NCBI GenBank assembly: GCA_024401305.1
Contig: JAKSLI010000024.1
Span: 1-41,950 of the forward strand
Direction of reading: 5' to 3'
DNA from: Bacteroidaceae bacterium
GTDB lineage: Bacteria > Bacteroidota > Bacteroidia > Bacteroidales > Bacteroidaceae
Length of the DNA: 41,950 nt
Below, in pieces: positions 33,191-40,991 of this stretch. Position numbers and translations under genes: made by a program. The stretch's first letter is position 1. The number at the start of each line of letters is the position of its first letter. Under the pieces are notes generated by a model, which had not been told where the DNA came from, ran no database searches, and saw only the letters and a program-made list of their open reading frames with translations.

Positions 33191-34834
33191 ATGAAACTAA
33201 ATAAAATTCTAACTCTTGCCGCAGGTGCTCTTCTCGTTGCTTCATGTAACGACATCGACGAGCAGTACCCACAAGACAACAATATTACTGCCGACCAGCT
33301 CCAAGAGACAACCCAAGCTAACCCAGAGCGCATCAACGCTACTTTCAGCGGTATGTTCACTATGATGATGGAGCCTTACGCTGTGAGCGGTGCTAGCCAA
33401 GGCCGTGCTGACGACTTCGGCTATGGTTCCATGGCTGTCAGCCAGGACGCTGAAGGTGCCGACTTCATCATGATGGACAACGACTACAACTGGTTCTCTA
33501 CTTGTGGCGAAATGTCATCACGCGATGCTTCTTACGCTAACCCACTCCAGCGCTACAAGCATCCTTACACACAGATTGGTATCTGTAATCAGGTTATTGC
33601 TTCATATCCTGAAGACACACAGGATCAGGCAGCTATCTACAACATGGCTCAGGCTCATGCTATGCGTGCTTTCGCTTACATGCAGCTTGCTCCTTATTTC
33701 GCATTCGACTGTGCAAGCCATCCAGATGATCTCTGCATTCCTATCCTTCGTGATGGTGTTGACTATGCCAACAATCCTCGCGCTACAAACAAGGAGGTTT
33801 GGGAGTACATCATCGAAGACCTTGACTACGCAGTAAAGAACCTTGCTGGCTTCGAGCGTCCTAACAAGATGCAGATCGACCAGAAGGTAGCTTACGGTCT
33901 CCGCGCTCGTGCAAATCTCGCTATGGGCAATTGGAAGGCAGCTGCCGACGATGCTGACGAGGCTATGAAGGGCTATGAGCCTGCTTCTATCGAAGAAGTA
34001 AGTCACCCTACTTTCTGCAAGATTGACGAGCACAATTGGATGTGGGGTTACATCATGACTGATAAGCAGGTTACCGGCGATGCAGGCTACGCTTCTGTTG
34101 CTTCTTGGATCTCAGCTTTCTCTTGGAACGGCTACGCAGCAGCTACAGAGAATGTTCCTATGATCAATGTTCTTCTTTACAACAAGATTCCAGCTACTGA
34201 CGTTCGCAAGCACTGGTGGCTTGACGCCAACAAGCAGTCGCCTCTTCTCGATGGTCTTGAGTGGGGAACTACAGGCGTTAAGGGACAAGCCATCGCAGAT
34301 TGGGTTGACCCAGACGGAAACAAGCTTAAGTTCCCTGCATACGGTAATGTAAAATTCGGTATGAAGGCTGGTATCGGTTCTACTACAAACTCAAGCGACT
34401 GGCCTTTCATGCGTGTCGAGGAAATGTATCTCATCAAGGCAGAAGGTCTTGCAAAGAGCGGCAACGAGAAGGAAGCTCGCGATGTTCTCGAATATTTCGT
34501 GAAGAATTACCGCGATCCAAGCTACAGCTCTTCTGCAAGCACCCGTTCTCTTGCTGACGAAATCTGGTTCCAGCGTCGTGTAGAACTTTGGGGTGAAGGT
34601 TTCTTCACTGCCGACATGAAGCGTCTTGGCAAGCCTCTCGTTCGTTTCCACGCTGATGTTGACACTAATGTTCCTGATGCTTTCAAGTTCAACATGCAGG
34701 CTAACGACCCATGGCTCAACATGCGTTTCTCTAAATATGAGTACGAGTACAACAAGGCTATCATCGACAACAAGGGCGGTAATCTCCCAGAACCAGATCA
34801 GGAACCAGCCCTCAGAGACGGTGTCACTGACTAG
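33191..34834 (+). CDS. SusD/RagB-family surface substrate-binding lipoprotein
   Basis: The 547-residue protein begins with a lipoprotein signal (MKLNKILTLAAGALLVASCN, Cys at 19). SusD features follow: helical TPR-like segments (IYNMAQAHAMRAFAYMQLAP, VAYGLRARANLAMGNWKAAA) and the C-terminal RVEEMYLIKAEGLAKSGNEK and ADEIWFQRRVELWGEGFF. It forms the hinged lid over the SusC barrel and captures ligand at the cell surface. It starts 23 bp after susC and is co-transcribed. A stable 8-bp hairpin follows 20 bp after its stop. Confidence 0.95.
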   Translation: MKLNKILTLAAGALLVASCNDIDEQYPQDNNITADQLQETTQANPERINATFSGMFTMMMEPYAVSGASQGRADDFGYGSMAVSQDAEGADFIMMDNDYNWFSTCGEMSSRDASYANPLQRYKHPYTQIGICNQVIASYPEDTQDQAAIYNMAQAHAMRAFAYMQLAPYFAFDCASHPDDLCIPILRDGVDYANNPRATNKEVWEYIIEDLDYAVKNLAGFERPNKMQIDQKVAYGLRARANLAMGNWKAAADDADEAMKGYEPASIEEVSHPTFCKIDEHNWMWGYIMTDKQVTGDAGYASVASWISAFSWNGYAAATENVPMINVLLYNKIPATDVRKHWWLDANKQSPLLDGLEWGTTGVKGQAIADWVDPDGNKLKFPAYGNVKFGMKAGIGSTTNSSDWPFMRVEEMYLIKAEGLAKSGNEKEARDVLEYFVKNYRDPSYSSSASTRSLADEIWFQRRVELWGEGFFTADMKRLGKPLVRFHADVDTNVPDAFKFNMQANDPWLNMRFSKYEYEYNKAIIDNKGGNLPEPDQEPALRDGVTD

Positions 34835-34854
34835 GAAGGCTAATAGCCACCGTT

Positions 34855-34874
34855 CCCGACGATTCATCGTCGGG
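34855..34874 (+). other. Intra-operon hairpin after susD
   Basis: CCCGACGA, loop TTCA, TCGTCGGG: a perfect 8-bp stem with a tetraloop. No T-run follows, so it is more likely an mRNA-stability or processing element, or a leaky attenuator, than a full terminator. It sits 28 bp before the next gene. Confidence 0.75.
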
Positions 34875-34902
34875 CATATCCAAATAAAAAACTAAAACCG
34901 AT

Positions 34903-36768
34903 ATGAAATACATTAATAAAATATACACACTTGCCCTCATGGCAGTCGTAGCCCTTGGCTTCTCAGCTTGTGCTGACAGCGAAGACTACACTCCTGCCGA
35001 CAAGGTTGCAGGTATGGAGGTTTACTTCTCTGGCGTTAATTCCACAACAAAGAAGGACCTCAGCAGCAAGGAGAACACTTTCTCTATTCCGGTAAATCGC
35101 GTGAAGACTGCCGAAGCTGCAAATGTTGCTATCGACATCCAGATTCCTGAAGGTTCAAAGATCAGCTGCGCTAGCCCAAGCGTTTCTTTCGCTGCCGGTG
35201 CTAGCCAAGGAAATCTTGAGCTCTCTTACAAGCCAGAAGAAATGGATTTCGACCATTACGACACAATCCATGTAGCCATCAAGGACGTTAACTCTACTTC
35301 TCCTTACGGCGTTTCAGAGTTCACTCTCATTGCTGGTATTCCTGCCCCTTGGCTAAGCCTTGGTGTGGGTGAGCTCATAGAAGACTTCTTCTGGGGCTTT
35401 AAGACAAAAGTTGAAATCTTCCAGAACCAGGTAGAGCCTTCTCTCTATCGTATCGAGAATGTTTTCGACCCTGAAGGCGATAACGCTTCTCCATGGCTCT
35501 ACTTCAAGGTGCTCAAGGCTGGTGATACTGTTCTCGACCAGACTATCCCTGAGGACGACATGGTTTATTTCTATGGCGATGGTGAGCACGACTCATTCAA
35601 TACAGGTGTCTTCAACACTACATACAATGCCGACATCTGCCTCGTATTCCCTGGCACGTTCAAGAGTCTTGGCGATCCTACTGACTGGATGCAGAACAAG
35701 GTGCTTGCATATCAGGAAGACGGTTCTATCGGTGCCATCCAGCTCGCTCCTGAATACTACATGTTCGGTGTAGGTGGCTGGGGTGGTTCTGAGTCTGATG
35801 GCGACATCATCATCACATTCCCTGGTTACACTCTGGCTGACTATGAGGCTGAGATTGACGTTGTTGGTCGTCTCATCGACAAGAAGGAGAACGGTCAGGC
35901 AGTATTCGACATCACTCTTGGCGAGGATGTAGCTTCTGCTAAGGTTGCCATGGCTCCTGGCAAGGGCACTGAGGATGCTGCTTACAAGCTCATACAGGAC
36001 GAAGACCCTTCTGTCATTGAAATCACATCTTCACAGGAAGTTCGCATTCCTTACGAAGAGCCTGGTTATTACACTGTTGTCGTTGTAACTTACGATGCTG
36101 ATGGCAAGGAGCAGAAATTCGCTTCTTCAAACATCAACATCCCTGAGAACGGTGAACCAAAGGAAATCTTCGAAGCTGTCTTCACAGGTATCTATTCTCA
36201 CTGCGTAAAGAGCCTTGACGGCGAAGGTCCAATGTGGGAGGACTATGATTCAGAAGATGGTATACTTTATGTAAGCAACCTCGACGAAGACCGTTGCATG
36301 ATCTCTCCATGGGTTAACCTCGGCTACGAGGAGATCGGCACTGAAGGCGAAGGCATGATATTCATCTGGGATGAAGAGGACAACATCACTGTCCCTGAGT
36401 GCTTTACAGGTGTTACTGATAGCAAATACGGCGACATCTGGGCTTGGGACGTGATTACAGCACAGGTTGAGGACGCAGAAGACATGGCAAGCTACTTCGA
36501 TGGCGAGACTGGCACACTCAACTTCTTCCTCGCTTGGTCTTGCTCTTATGGCGACTTCTCTTACACAATGGACACATTCGAACTCACTGGCTTAGCTGAA
36601 GCTGGTGCAAAGAAGAGGGCTGCGAAGTACAACAAGGGCATCTTCGGCAAGAAGTTCAGCAACTTCAAGCTTCCTCTCATCAACAATGGCGCAAAGAAGG
36701 TAAAGAAGGCTCACAAGCCTTTCACTACCAATGCTACACCATCAAAGAACTTGAAGCTTAAGAAGTAA
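34903..36768 (+). CDS. Third SusCD-operon lipoprotein, probable surface ligand-binding protein
   Basis: The 621-residue protein has a lipoprotein signal (Cys at 23, LGFSACADSED). An N-terminal Ig/Calx-beta-like domain (about 35-145) includes NTFSIPVNRVKTAEAANVAI and the phrase DHYDTIHVAIKD. Several beta-rich, acidic and aromatic domains follow without a family I recognise. By position it resembles the SusE/SusF or SGBP-type proteins that bind the same ligand as SusD. The last 55 residues are strikingly basic and low-complexity (KKRAAKYNKGIFGKKFSNFK, AKKVKKAHKP, ending LKLKK), in contrast to the acidic body. The operon terminates at 36793-36829. Confidence 0.7.
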   Translation: MKYINKIYTLALMAVVALGFSACADSEDYTPADKVAGMEVYFSGVNSTTKKDLSSKENTFSIPVNRVKTAEAANVAIDIQIPEGSKISCASPSVSFAAGASQGNLELSYKPEEMDFDHYDTIHVAIKDVNSTSPYGVSEFTLIAGIPAPWLSLGVGELIEDFFWGFKTKVEIFQNQVEPSLYRIENVFDPEGDNASPWLYFKVLKAGDTVLDQTIPEDDMVYFYGDGEHDSFNTGVFNTTYNADICLVFPGTFKSLGDPTDWMQNKVLAYQEDGSIGAIQLAPEYYMFGVGGWGGSESDGDIIITFPGYTLADYEAEIDVVGRLIDKKENGQAVFDITLGEDVASAKVAMAPGKGTEDAAYKLIQDEDPSVIEITSSQEVRIPYEEPGYYTVVVVTYDADGKEQKFASSNINIPENGEPKEIFEAVFTGIYSHCVKSLDGEGPMWEDYDSEDGILYVSNLDEDRCMISPWVNLGYEEIGTEGEGMIFIWDEEDNITVPECFTGVTDSKYGDIWAWDVITAQVEDAEDMASYFDGETGTLNFFLAWSCSYGDFSYTMDTFELTGLAEAGAKKRAAKYNKGIFGKKFSNFKLPLINNGAKKVKKAHKPFTTNATPSKNLKLKK

Positions 36769-36792
36769 AAAAACGCATTATAACCATCAATT

Positions 36793-36829
36793 TCCCCTGT
36801 TTGTGTAAAAGCAAACAGGGGATTTTTTT
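36793..36829 (+). terminator. Terminator of the SusC/SusD operon
   Basis: TCCCCTGTTTG (36793-36803) pairs with CAAACAGGGGA (36812-36822), followed by seven T residues. Confidence 0.93.
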
Positions 36830-36836
36830 ATTGTCA

Positions 36837-37069
36837 ACTTACAAAACTTACGAAATATAAGCATTTAAACACACTTTACTTACAACTCGCGCATTTTTCA
36901 CACATAAAACAACACCTACTGAAAGTACAACCCCATTTTCGCGTTTCCACTCAATGACTTACAATAAGTTTATGCGCCAAACTTACAATTCATAACTTTC
37001 ACACAACGAAAATCACGCCTATTGTAAGCAAAACCACTCTAGAATGCTTACAATATTTCAAATTGTAAG
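36837..37069. promoter_or_regulatory. Cluster of seven CTTACAA/TTGTAAG motifs upstream of the OMP-glutamine synthetase operon
   Basis: ACTTACAA occurs at 36837-36844, 36878-36885, 36957-36964 and 36981-36988. TTGTAAG occurs at 37022-37028 and 37063-37069, and TGCTTACAAT at 37045-37054. ATTGTAAGCA (37021-37030) and TGCTTACAAT (37045-37054) form a perfect inverted pair about 70 bp upstream of the -7 element. The half-site with its AAAAC extension also occurs at 642. There is no gene in this 370-bp spacer, so it is probably a regulator binding region. Confidence 0.6.
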
Positions 37070-37098
37070 AAAAAGTTGCTTTCTAACCCTTATTTTTT

Positions 37099-37129
37099 CT
37101 TGCAGATAACACAAAAAGTCGTAACTTTG
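37099..37129 (+). promoter_or_regulatory. Promoter of the OMP-glutamine synthetase operon
   Basis: The -7 element TAACTTTG (37122-37129) is preceded at 19 bp by CTTG (37099-37102), a one-mismatch -33 element. The leader is about 75 nt. Confidence 0.65.
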
Positions 37130-37208
37130 CACCCAGAAATCAAAAACATTTCAAAAAGGACATCTACACATTAATAAATATAAAGGAAAATAAGTAAAAG
37201 ATTGAATT

Positions 37209-37916
37209 ATGAAGAAGATTAAGACACTCTTCGTTGCTCTCATCGCATTGGCGACAGCAGCAACAGCAAATGCTCAGGATAACATTGAAGCAGAAGTATC
37301 AGCAGACGTAGTAAGCGCTTACCACTGGCGCGGCCAAGAACTCGGCGAGGCAGCTATCCAGCCTTCTCTCGGAGTTTCTTACAAAGGCATCTCACTCTCT
37401 GCATGGGGTAGCGCACCGCTCAAGGGCAACGACGATCTCAAGGAACTTGACCTCACCCTCGCCTACTCTACTGGCGGTTTCAACATCGGCGTAACAGATT
37501 ACTTCTGTGTAACCGGCGCCCCAAAGTACTTCGCTTACAAGGCTCACGAGACAGCACACGTCTTCGAAGCCAACATCGGTTACGACTTCGGTCCTGTTAA
37601 CCTCCAGTGGTACACAAACTTCGCAGGTGCTGACGGCGTAAACAAGGATGGCAAGCGTGCCTATTCTTCATTCGTTGAGGCAAAAGCACCATTCGAACTC
37701 GGCGGACTTGATTGGGAAGCATCTATCGGTGCAGTTCCTTTCGCTACATCTTTCTACGAGAAGGCAAACGGCTTCGCAGTGACAGACATCTCACTCCAGG
37801 CTACAAAGGACATCAAGATCACTGACTCTTTCTCAGTACCAGTGTTCGCAGCCATCCACACTAACCCAAGCACTGAGAAGGCAGCGTTCGTGGTAGGTTT
37901 CACACTGAAACCATAA
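37209..37916 (+). CDS. Outer-membrane protein upstream of glutamine synthetase (TorF-like)
   Basis: The 235-residue protein has a signal peptide (1-22, ending ANAQ). It then forms a small barrel with regular amphipathic strands: VSADVVSAYHWRGQELGEAA, GVSYKGISLSAWGSAPLKG, DLTLAYSTGGFNIGVTDYF, ending AAFVVGFTLKP. The phrase 'SAYHWRGQELGEAAIQPSL' is typical of the TorF/gcw_chp-like putative porins. It lies 76 bp before glutamine synthetase III without a terminator, so the two are probably co-transcribed. It may let small nitrogen compounds cross the outer membrane, which is inference from the partner gene. Confidence 0.75.
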   Translation: MKKIKTLFVALIALATAATANAQDNIEAEVSADVVSAYHWRGQELGEAAIQPSLGVSYKGISLSAWGSAPLKGNDDLKELDLTLAYSTGGFNIGVTDYFCVTGAPKYFAYKAHETAHVFEANIGYDFGPVNLQWYTNFAGADGVNKDGKRAYSSFVEAKAPFELGGLDWEASIGAVPFATSFYEKANGFAVTDISLQATKDIKITDSFSVPVFAAIHTNPSTEKAAFVVGFTLKP

Positions 37917-37992
37917 TAGTAAAGAACGACAATAACGTCACTAACGTCATTAACGATAATAATAAACCAACACATAAAATTTCCAAAAAATC

Positions 37993-40182
37993 ATGGCAAA
38001 CTTAAGATTCAAAGCAGTAGAAGAAGCTTCTAAGAAGAAGGCTGTTGAAGTTGCAAAGCCAACTGAGCGCCCTTCAGAATTCTATGCAAAGTACGTATTC
38101 GACCGTGCGAAGATGTTCAAGTATCTTCCAGCCGAAGTTTATGCAAAGCTCGTTGACGTAATGGACAACGGCGCAGCTCTCGATCGTTCTATCGCAGACG
38201 AGGTAGCAAAGGGCATGAAGCGCTGGGCAATGGACATGGGCGTCACTCACTATACTCACTGGTTCCAGCCACTTACTGAAGGTACAGCTGAAAAGCACGA
38301 TGCTTTCGTTGAGCACGATGGCAAGGGCGGTATGCTCGAGAAGTTCTCTGGCAAGCTCCTCGCACAGCAGGAACCTGACGCTTCTTCTTTCCCATCAGGC
38401 GGTATCCGTAACACTTTCGAGGCTCGCGGTTATTCTGCTTGGGATCCAACATCTCCAGTGTTCATCATCGACGATACTCTCTGTATTCCTACAGTCTTCA
38501 TTTCATACACTGGTGAAGCTCTCGACTACAAGGCACCTCTTAAGAAGGCTCTCCACGCTGTTAATGTAGCAGCAACAGCCGTTTGTAATTACTTTGATCC
38601 AAATGTAACAAAGGTTGTTTCCAACCTCGGTTGGGAGCAGGAATACTTCCTCGTTGACGAAGCTCTCTACGCAGCTCGTCCAGACCTCATGCTTACAGGT
38701 CGCACTCTTATGGGTCACGACTCTGCAAAGAACCAGCAGATGGACGACCACTACTTCGGAACTATACCAGAGCGCGTTCAGGCATTCATGAAGGATCTTG
38801 AGATCAAGGCTCTCGAGCTCTCTATCCCTTGCAAGACTCGCCACAACGAGGTTGCACCAAACCAGTTCGAGATTGCTCCTATCTTCGAAGAGACTAACCT
38901 CGCTGTTGACCACAACATGCTCCTCATGTCTCTCATGAAGCGTGTTGCTCGCAAGCACGGTTTCCAGGTTCTCCTCCACGAGAAGCCATTCGCAGGCATC
39001 AACGGTTCTGGTAAGCACAACAACTGGTCACTCTCTACTGACACAGGCGTTCTCCTCCACGCTCCTGCAAAGACTCCGGAAGGCAACCTCCAGTTCGCAG
39101 TATTCGTTGTTGAGACTCTCATGGGTGTTTACAAGCACAACGGACTTCTCAAGGCTTCTATCATGAGCGCTACAAATGCTCACCGTCTTGGCGCTAACGA
39201 GGCACCTCCTGCAATCATCTCTTCATTCCTTGGCAAGCAGCTCTCTGAGCTCCTCGACCACATCGAGAAGGCTGACAAGAAGGATCTCTTCGATGTTAAG
39301 GGCAAGAAGGGCATGAAGCTCGATATCCCAGAAATCCCAGAACTCCTCATCGATAACACTGACCGTAACCGTACTTCTCCATTCGCGTTCACAGGTAACC
39401 GCTTCGAGTTCCGTGCCGTTGGTTCTGAAGCTAACTGTGCATCAGCAATGATCGCTCTCAACACTGCAGTTGCAGAAGCTCTCGTTTCATTCAAGCAGCG
39501 TGTTGACGAACTCATCAAGAAGGGTGAAGACCAGACAGCAGCAATCATCGACGTTCTCCGTCAGGACATCAAGACTTGTAAGCCTATCCGCTTCGATGGC
39601 AACGGTTATTCAGACGAATGGAAGAAGGAAGCTGCAGAGCGCGGTCTCGACTGCGAGACATCTTGCCCAGTAATCTTCGACCAGTATCTCACAATGGATT
39701 CTGTGAAGATGTTCGAGAAGATGAACGTGTTCTCTCTCAAGGAGCTCGAGGCTCGTAACGAGGTTAAGTGGGAAACTTACACTAAGAAGATTCAGATTGA
39801 AGCTCGCGTACTCGGCGACCTCTCAATGAACCATATCATCCCTGTGGCTACTCACTATCAGAGCCAGCTTGCAAAGAACGTTCTCAGCATGCGCCAGATC
39901 TTCCCTACAGAGAAGGCAGACGTTCTCTCAAGCCGTAACATGAAGATTATCGAGGAGATTGCTGACCGCACACACCTCATCGAGACATACGTTGAGGAAC
40001 TCGTTGACGCTCGTCGCAAGGCGAACAAGATTGACAGCGAGCGCGAGAAGGCAGTAGCTTACCACGATACAGTTTGTCCTAAGATGGATGACATCCGTTA
40101 TCAGATTGACAAGCTCGAACTTATCGTAGAAGACGGTCTCTGGACACTTCCTAAGTACCGTGAACTCCTCTTCATCCGATAA
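37993..40182 (+). CDS. glnN: Type III glutamine synthetase
   Basis: The 729-residue cytoplasmic enzyme makes glutamine from glutamate, ammonia and ATP. Its length (over 700 residues, compared with about 470 for type I) and motifs identify the GSIII class. The motifs are FPSGGIRNTFEARGYSAWDP (about 133-152), GWEQEYFLVDEALYAARPDL, CKTRHNEVAPNQFEIAPIFE (about 282-301), PFAGINGSGKHNNWSL and NRTSPFAFTGNRFEFRAVGS. GSIII forms double-ringed dodecamers and is the main ammonia-assimilating synthetase in many Bacteroidetes. The operon with the upstream porin-like gene and the TTGTAAG-rich promoter region suggests nitrogen-linked regulation. Confidence 0.97.
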   Translation: MANLRFKAVEEASKKKAVEVAKPTERPSEFYAKYVFDRAKMFKYLPAEVYAKLVDVMDNGAALDRSIADEVAKGMKRWAMDMGVTHYTHWFQPLTEGTAEKHDAFVEHDGKGGMLEKFSGKLLAQQEPDASSFPSGGIRNTFEARGYSAWDPTSPVFIIDDTLCIPTVFISYTGEALDYKAPLKKALHAVNVAATAVCNYFDPNVTKVVSNLGWEQEYFLVDEALYAARPDLMLTGRTLMGHDSAKNQQMDDHYFGTIPERVQAFMKDLEIKALELSIPCKTRHNEVAPNQFEIAPIFEETNLAVDHNMLLMSLMKRVARKHGFQVLLHEKPFAGINGSGKHNNWSLSTDTGVLLHAPAKTPEGNLQFAVFVVETLMGVYKHNGLLKASIMSATNAHRLGANEAPPAIISSFLGKQLSELLDHIEKADKKDLFDVKGKKGMKLDIPEIPELLIDNTDRNRTSPFAFTGNRFEFRAVGSEANCASAMIALNTAVAEALVSFKQRVDELIKKGEDQTAAIIDVLRQDIKTCKPIRFDGNGYSDEWKKEAAERGLDCETSCPVIFDQYLTMDSVKMFEKMNVFSLKELEARNEVKWETYTKKIQIEARVLGDLSMNHIIPVATHYQSQLAKNVLSMRQIFPTEKADVLSSRNMKIIEEIADRTHLIETYVEELVDARRKANKIDSEREKAVAYHDTVCPKMDDIRYQIDKLELIVEDGLWTLPKYRELLFIR

Positions 40183-40211
40183 CATTTCTTTTATTGGTTG
40201 TTTAAGTTTGC

Positions 40212-40247
40212 AATGGGGCAAGGCTGTGAAGTCTCGCCCCATTTTTC
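40212..40247 (+). terminator. Terminator of glutamine synthetase
   Basis: AATGGGGC (40212-40219) pairs with GCCCCATT (40236-40243), followed by a T-run, about 30 bp after the stop. Confidence 0.85.
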
Positions 40248-40304
40248 TTGCCTCATTTCTTGCCTCTTTTTCATTTCATTGCAACATTTTCCATACTTTT
40301 CCTT

Positions 40305-40332
40305 TTTGTTTCAAAAAACTTTCTTAATTTTG
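40305..40332 (+). promoter_or_regulatory. Promoter for the small-ORF/DUF6169/murF unit
   Basis: TTTG (40305-40308) and TAATTTTG (40325-40332) are spaced by 16 bp. The first start codon is 52 bp after the -7 element. Confidence 0.6.
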
Positions 40333-40383
40333 CAGCAAAGAAATCATTGTATTTCCGAATTGTTCAACAAACAATAAACTCTC

Positions 40384-40527
40384 ATGGAAGAAAAGAAATT
40401 ATTTGAAAAAGGGTTCATAAAGAAGACATTAGCCAACAAGAAGGCCATTAAGCAAGGCTTGATTAATGGCGAGAACTTACAAGACTTGATGGTTAAATAT
40501 GGATACAAAGCAACTGCAACCGTATAA
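40384..40527 (+). CDS. 47-residue basic small protein
   Basis: ATG at 40384 opens a short frame reading MEEKKLFEKGFIKKTLANKK, then AIKQGLINGENLQDLMVKYG and ending YKATATV. It lies immediately downstream of a good promoter and overlaps the start of the next gene by 29 bp in another frame. That arrangement is typical of translational coupling. The sequence is basic and probably helical, with no family I recognise. The small-upstream, larger-downstream overlapping layout recalls two-gene toxin-antitoxin modules, but no known toxin or antitoxin motif is visible. Confidence 0.6.
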   Translation: MEEKKLFEKGFIKKTLANKKAIKQGLINGENLQDLMVKYGYKATATV

Positions 40528-40984
40528 CTATCAAGCAATAGCTCCCAATGACTTCACGTTTACCACAAAACATGGAGTGAATTATCGTGCTTATTTCCTT
40601 CCATACGGAGAATACACACCCCAGTATGGTTCAATCTACATTTTCAACCTTTCAAACATCAACGAAGAAACACACCCTGTTGACATTCGCATTTCTCACA
40701 CTGTTGCTGCTATTCTGTCTGATTTTTTTGAAGAAGAAGAGAATAGTGCCGTCATTATGTGCGACAACAGCGACAGTAAAGAATTCAAGCGTTTTAAGCT
40801 TTTTGACCGTTGGTACAAAAAGCTGAAGGATAAAGATGTAATGAAACTGGATTCCGCTATAGAAACTGACTATTATAGTCTGTACATTTCCCTTTTTGTC
40901 CATAATAACAATCCTTGGAAAAACAACGTAATTAAAGAATACTATCGAATGATTAGTGAGGAATTCACTATTCCAGAAGATTAG
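40499..40984 (+). CDS. DUF6169-like protein of unknown function
   Basis: The 161-residue cytoplasmic protein has the pattern I associate with DUF6169. It opens with a beta-rich segment FTFTTKHGVNYRAYFLPYGE and then has YIFNLSNINEETHPVDIRIS. The distinctive centre is IMCDNSDSKEFKRFKLFDRW (a 'C-D-x-S-D ... R-x-x-L-F-D-x-W' motif), and a C-terminal part contains DYYSLYISLFVHNNNPWKNN. No biochemical role is known to me. It overlaps the 47-residue ORF upstream and ends 7 bp before murF. It therefore appears to be inserted between a promoter and a core wall-synthesis gene. Confidence 0.68.
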   Translation: MDTKQLQPYNYQAIAPNDFTFTTKHGVNYRAYFLPYGEYTPQYGSIYIFNLSNINEETHPVDIRISHTVAAILSDFFEEEENSAVIMCDNSDSKEFKRFKLFDRWYKKLKDKDVMKLDSAIETDYYSLYISLFVHNNNPWKNNVIKEYYRMISEEFTIPED

Positions 40985-40991
40985 TTATCCC

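Noticed and set aside
37917-37992. Short TAACGTCAC/TAACGTCAT repeats before glutamine synthetase as another heptamer array
   Set aside because: The units are about 9 bp, only two to three copies and degenerate. They lack the AAGTATGATTAC end.
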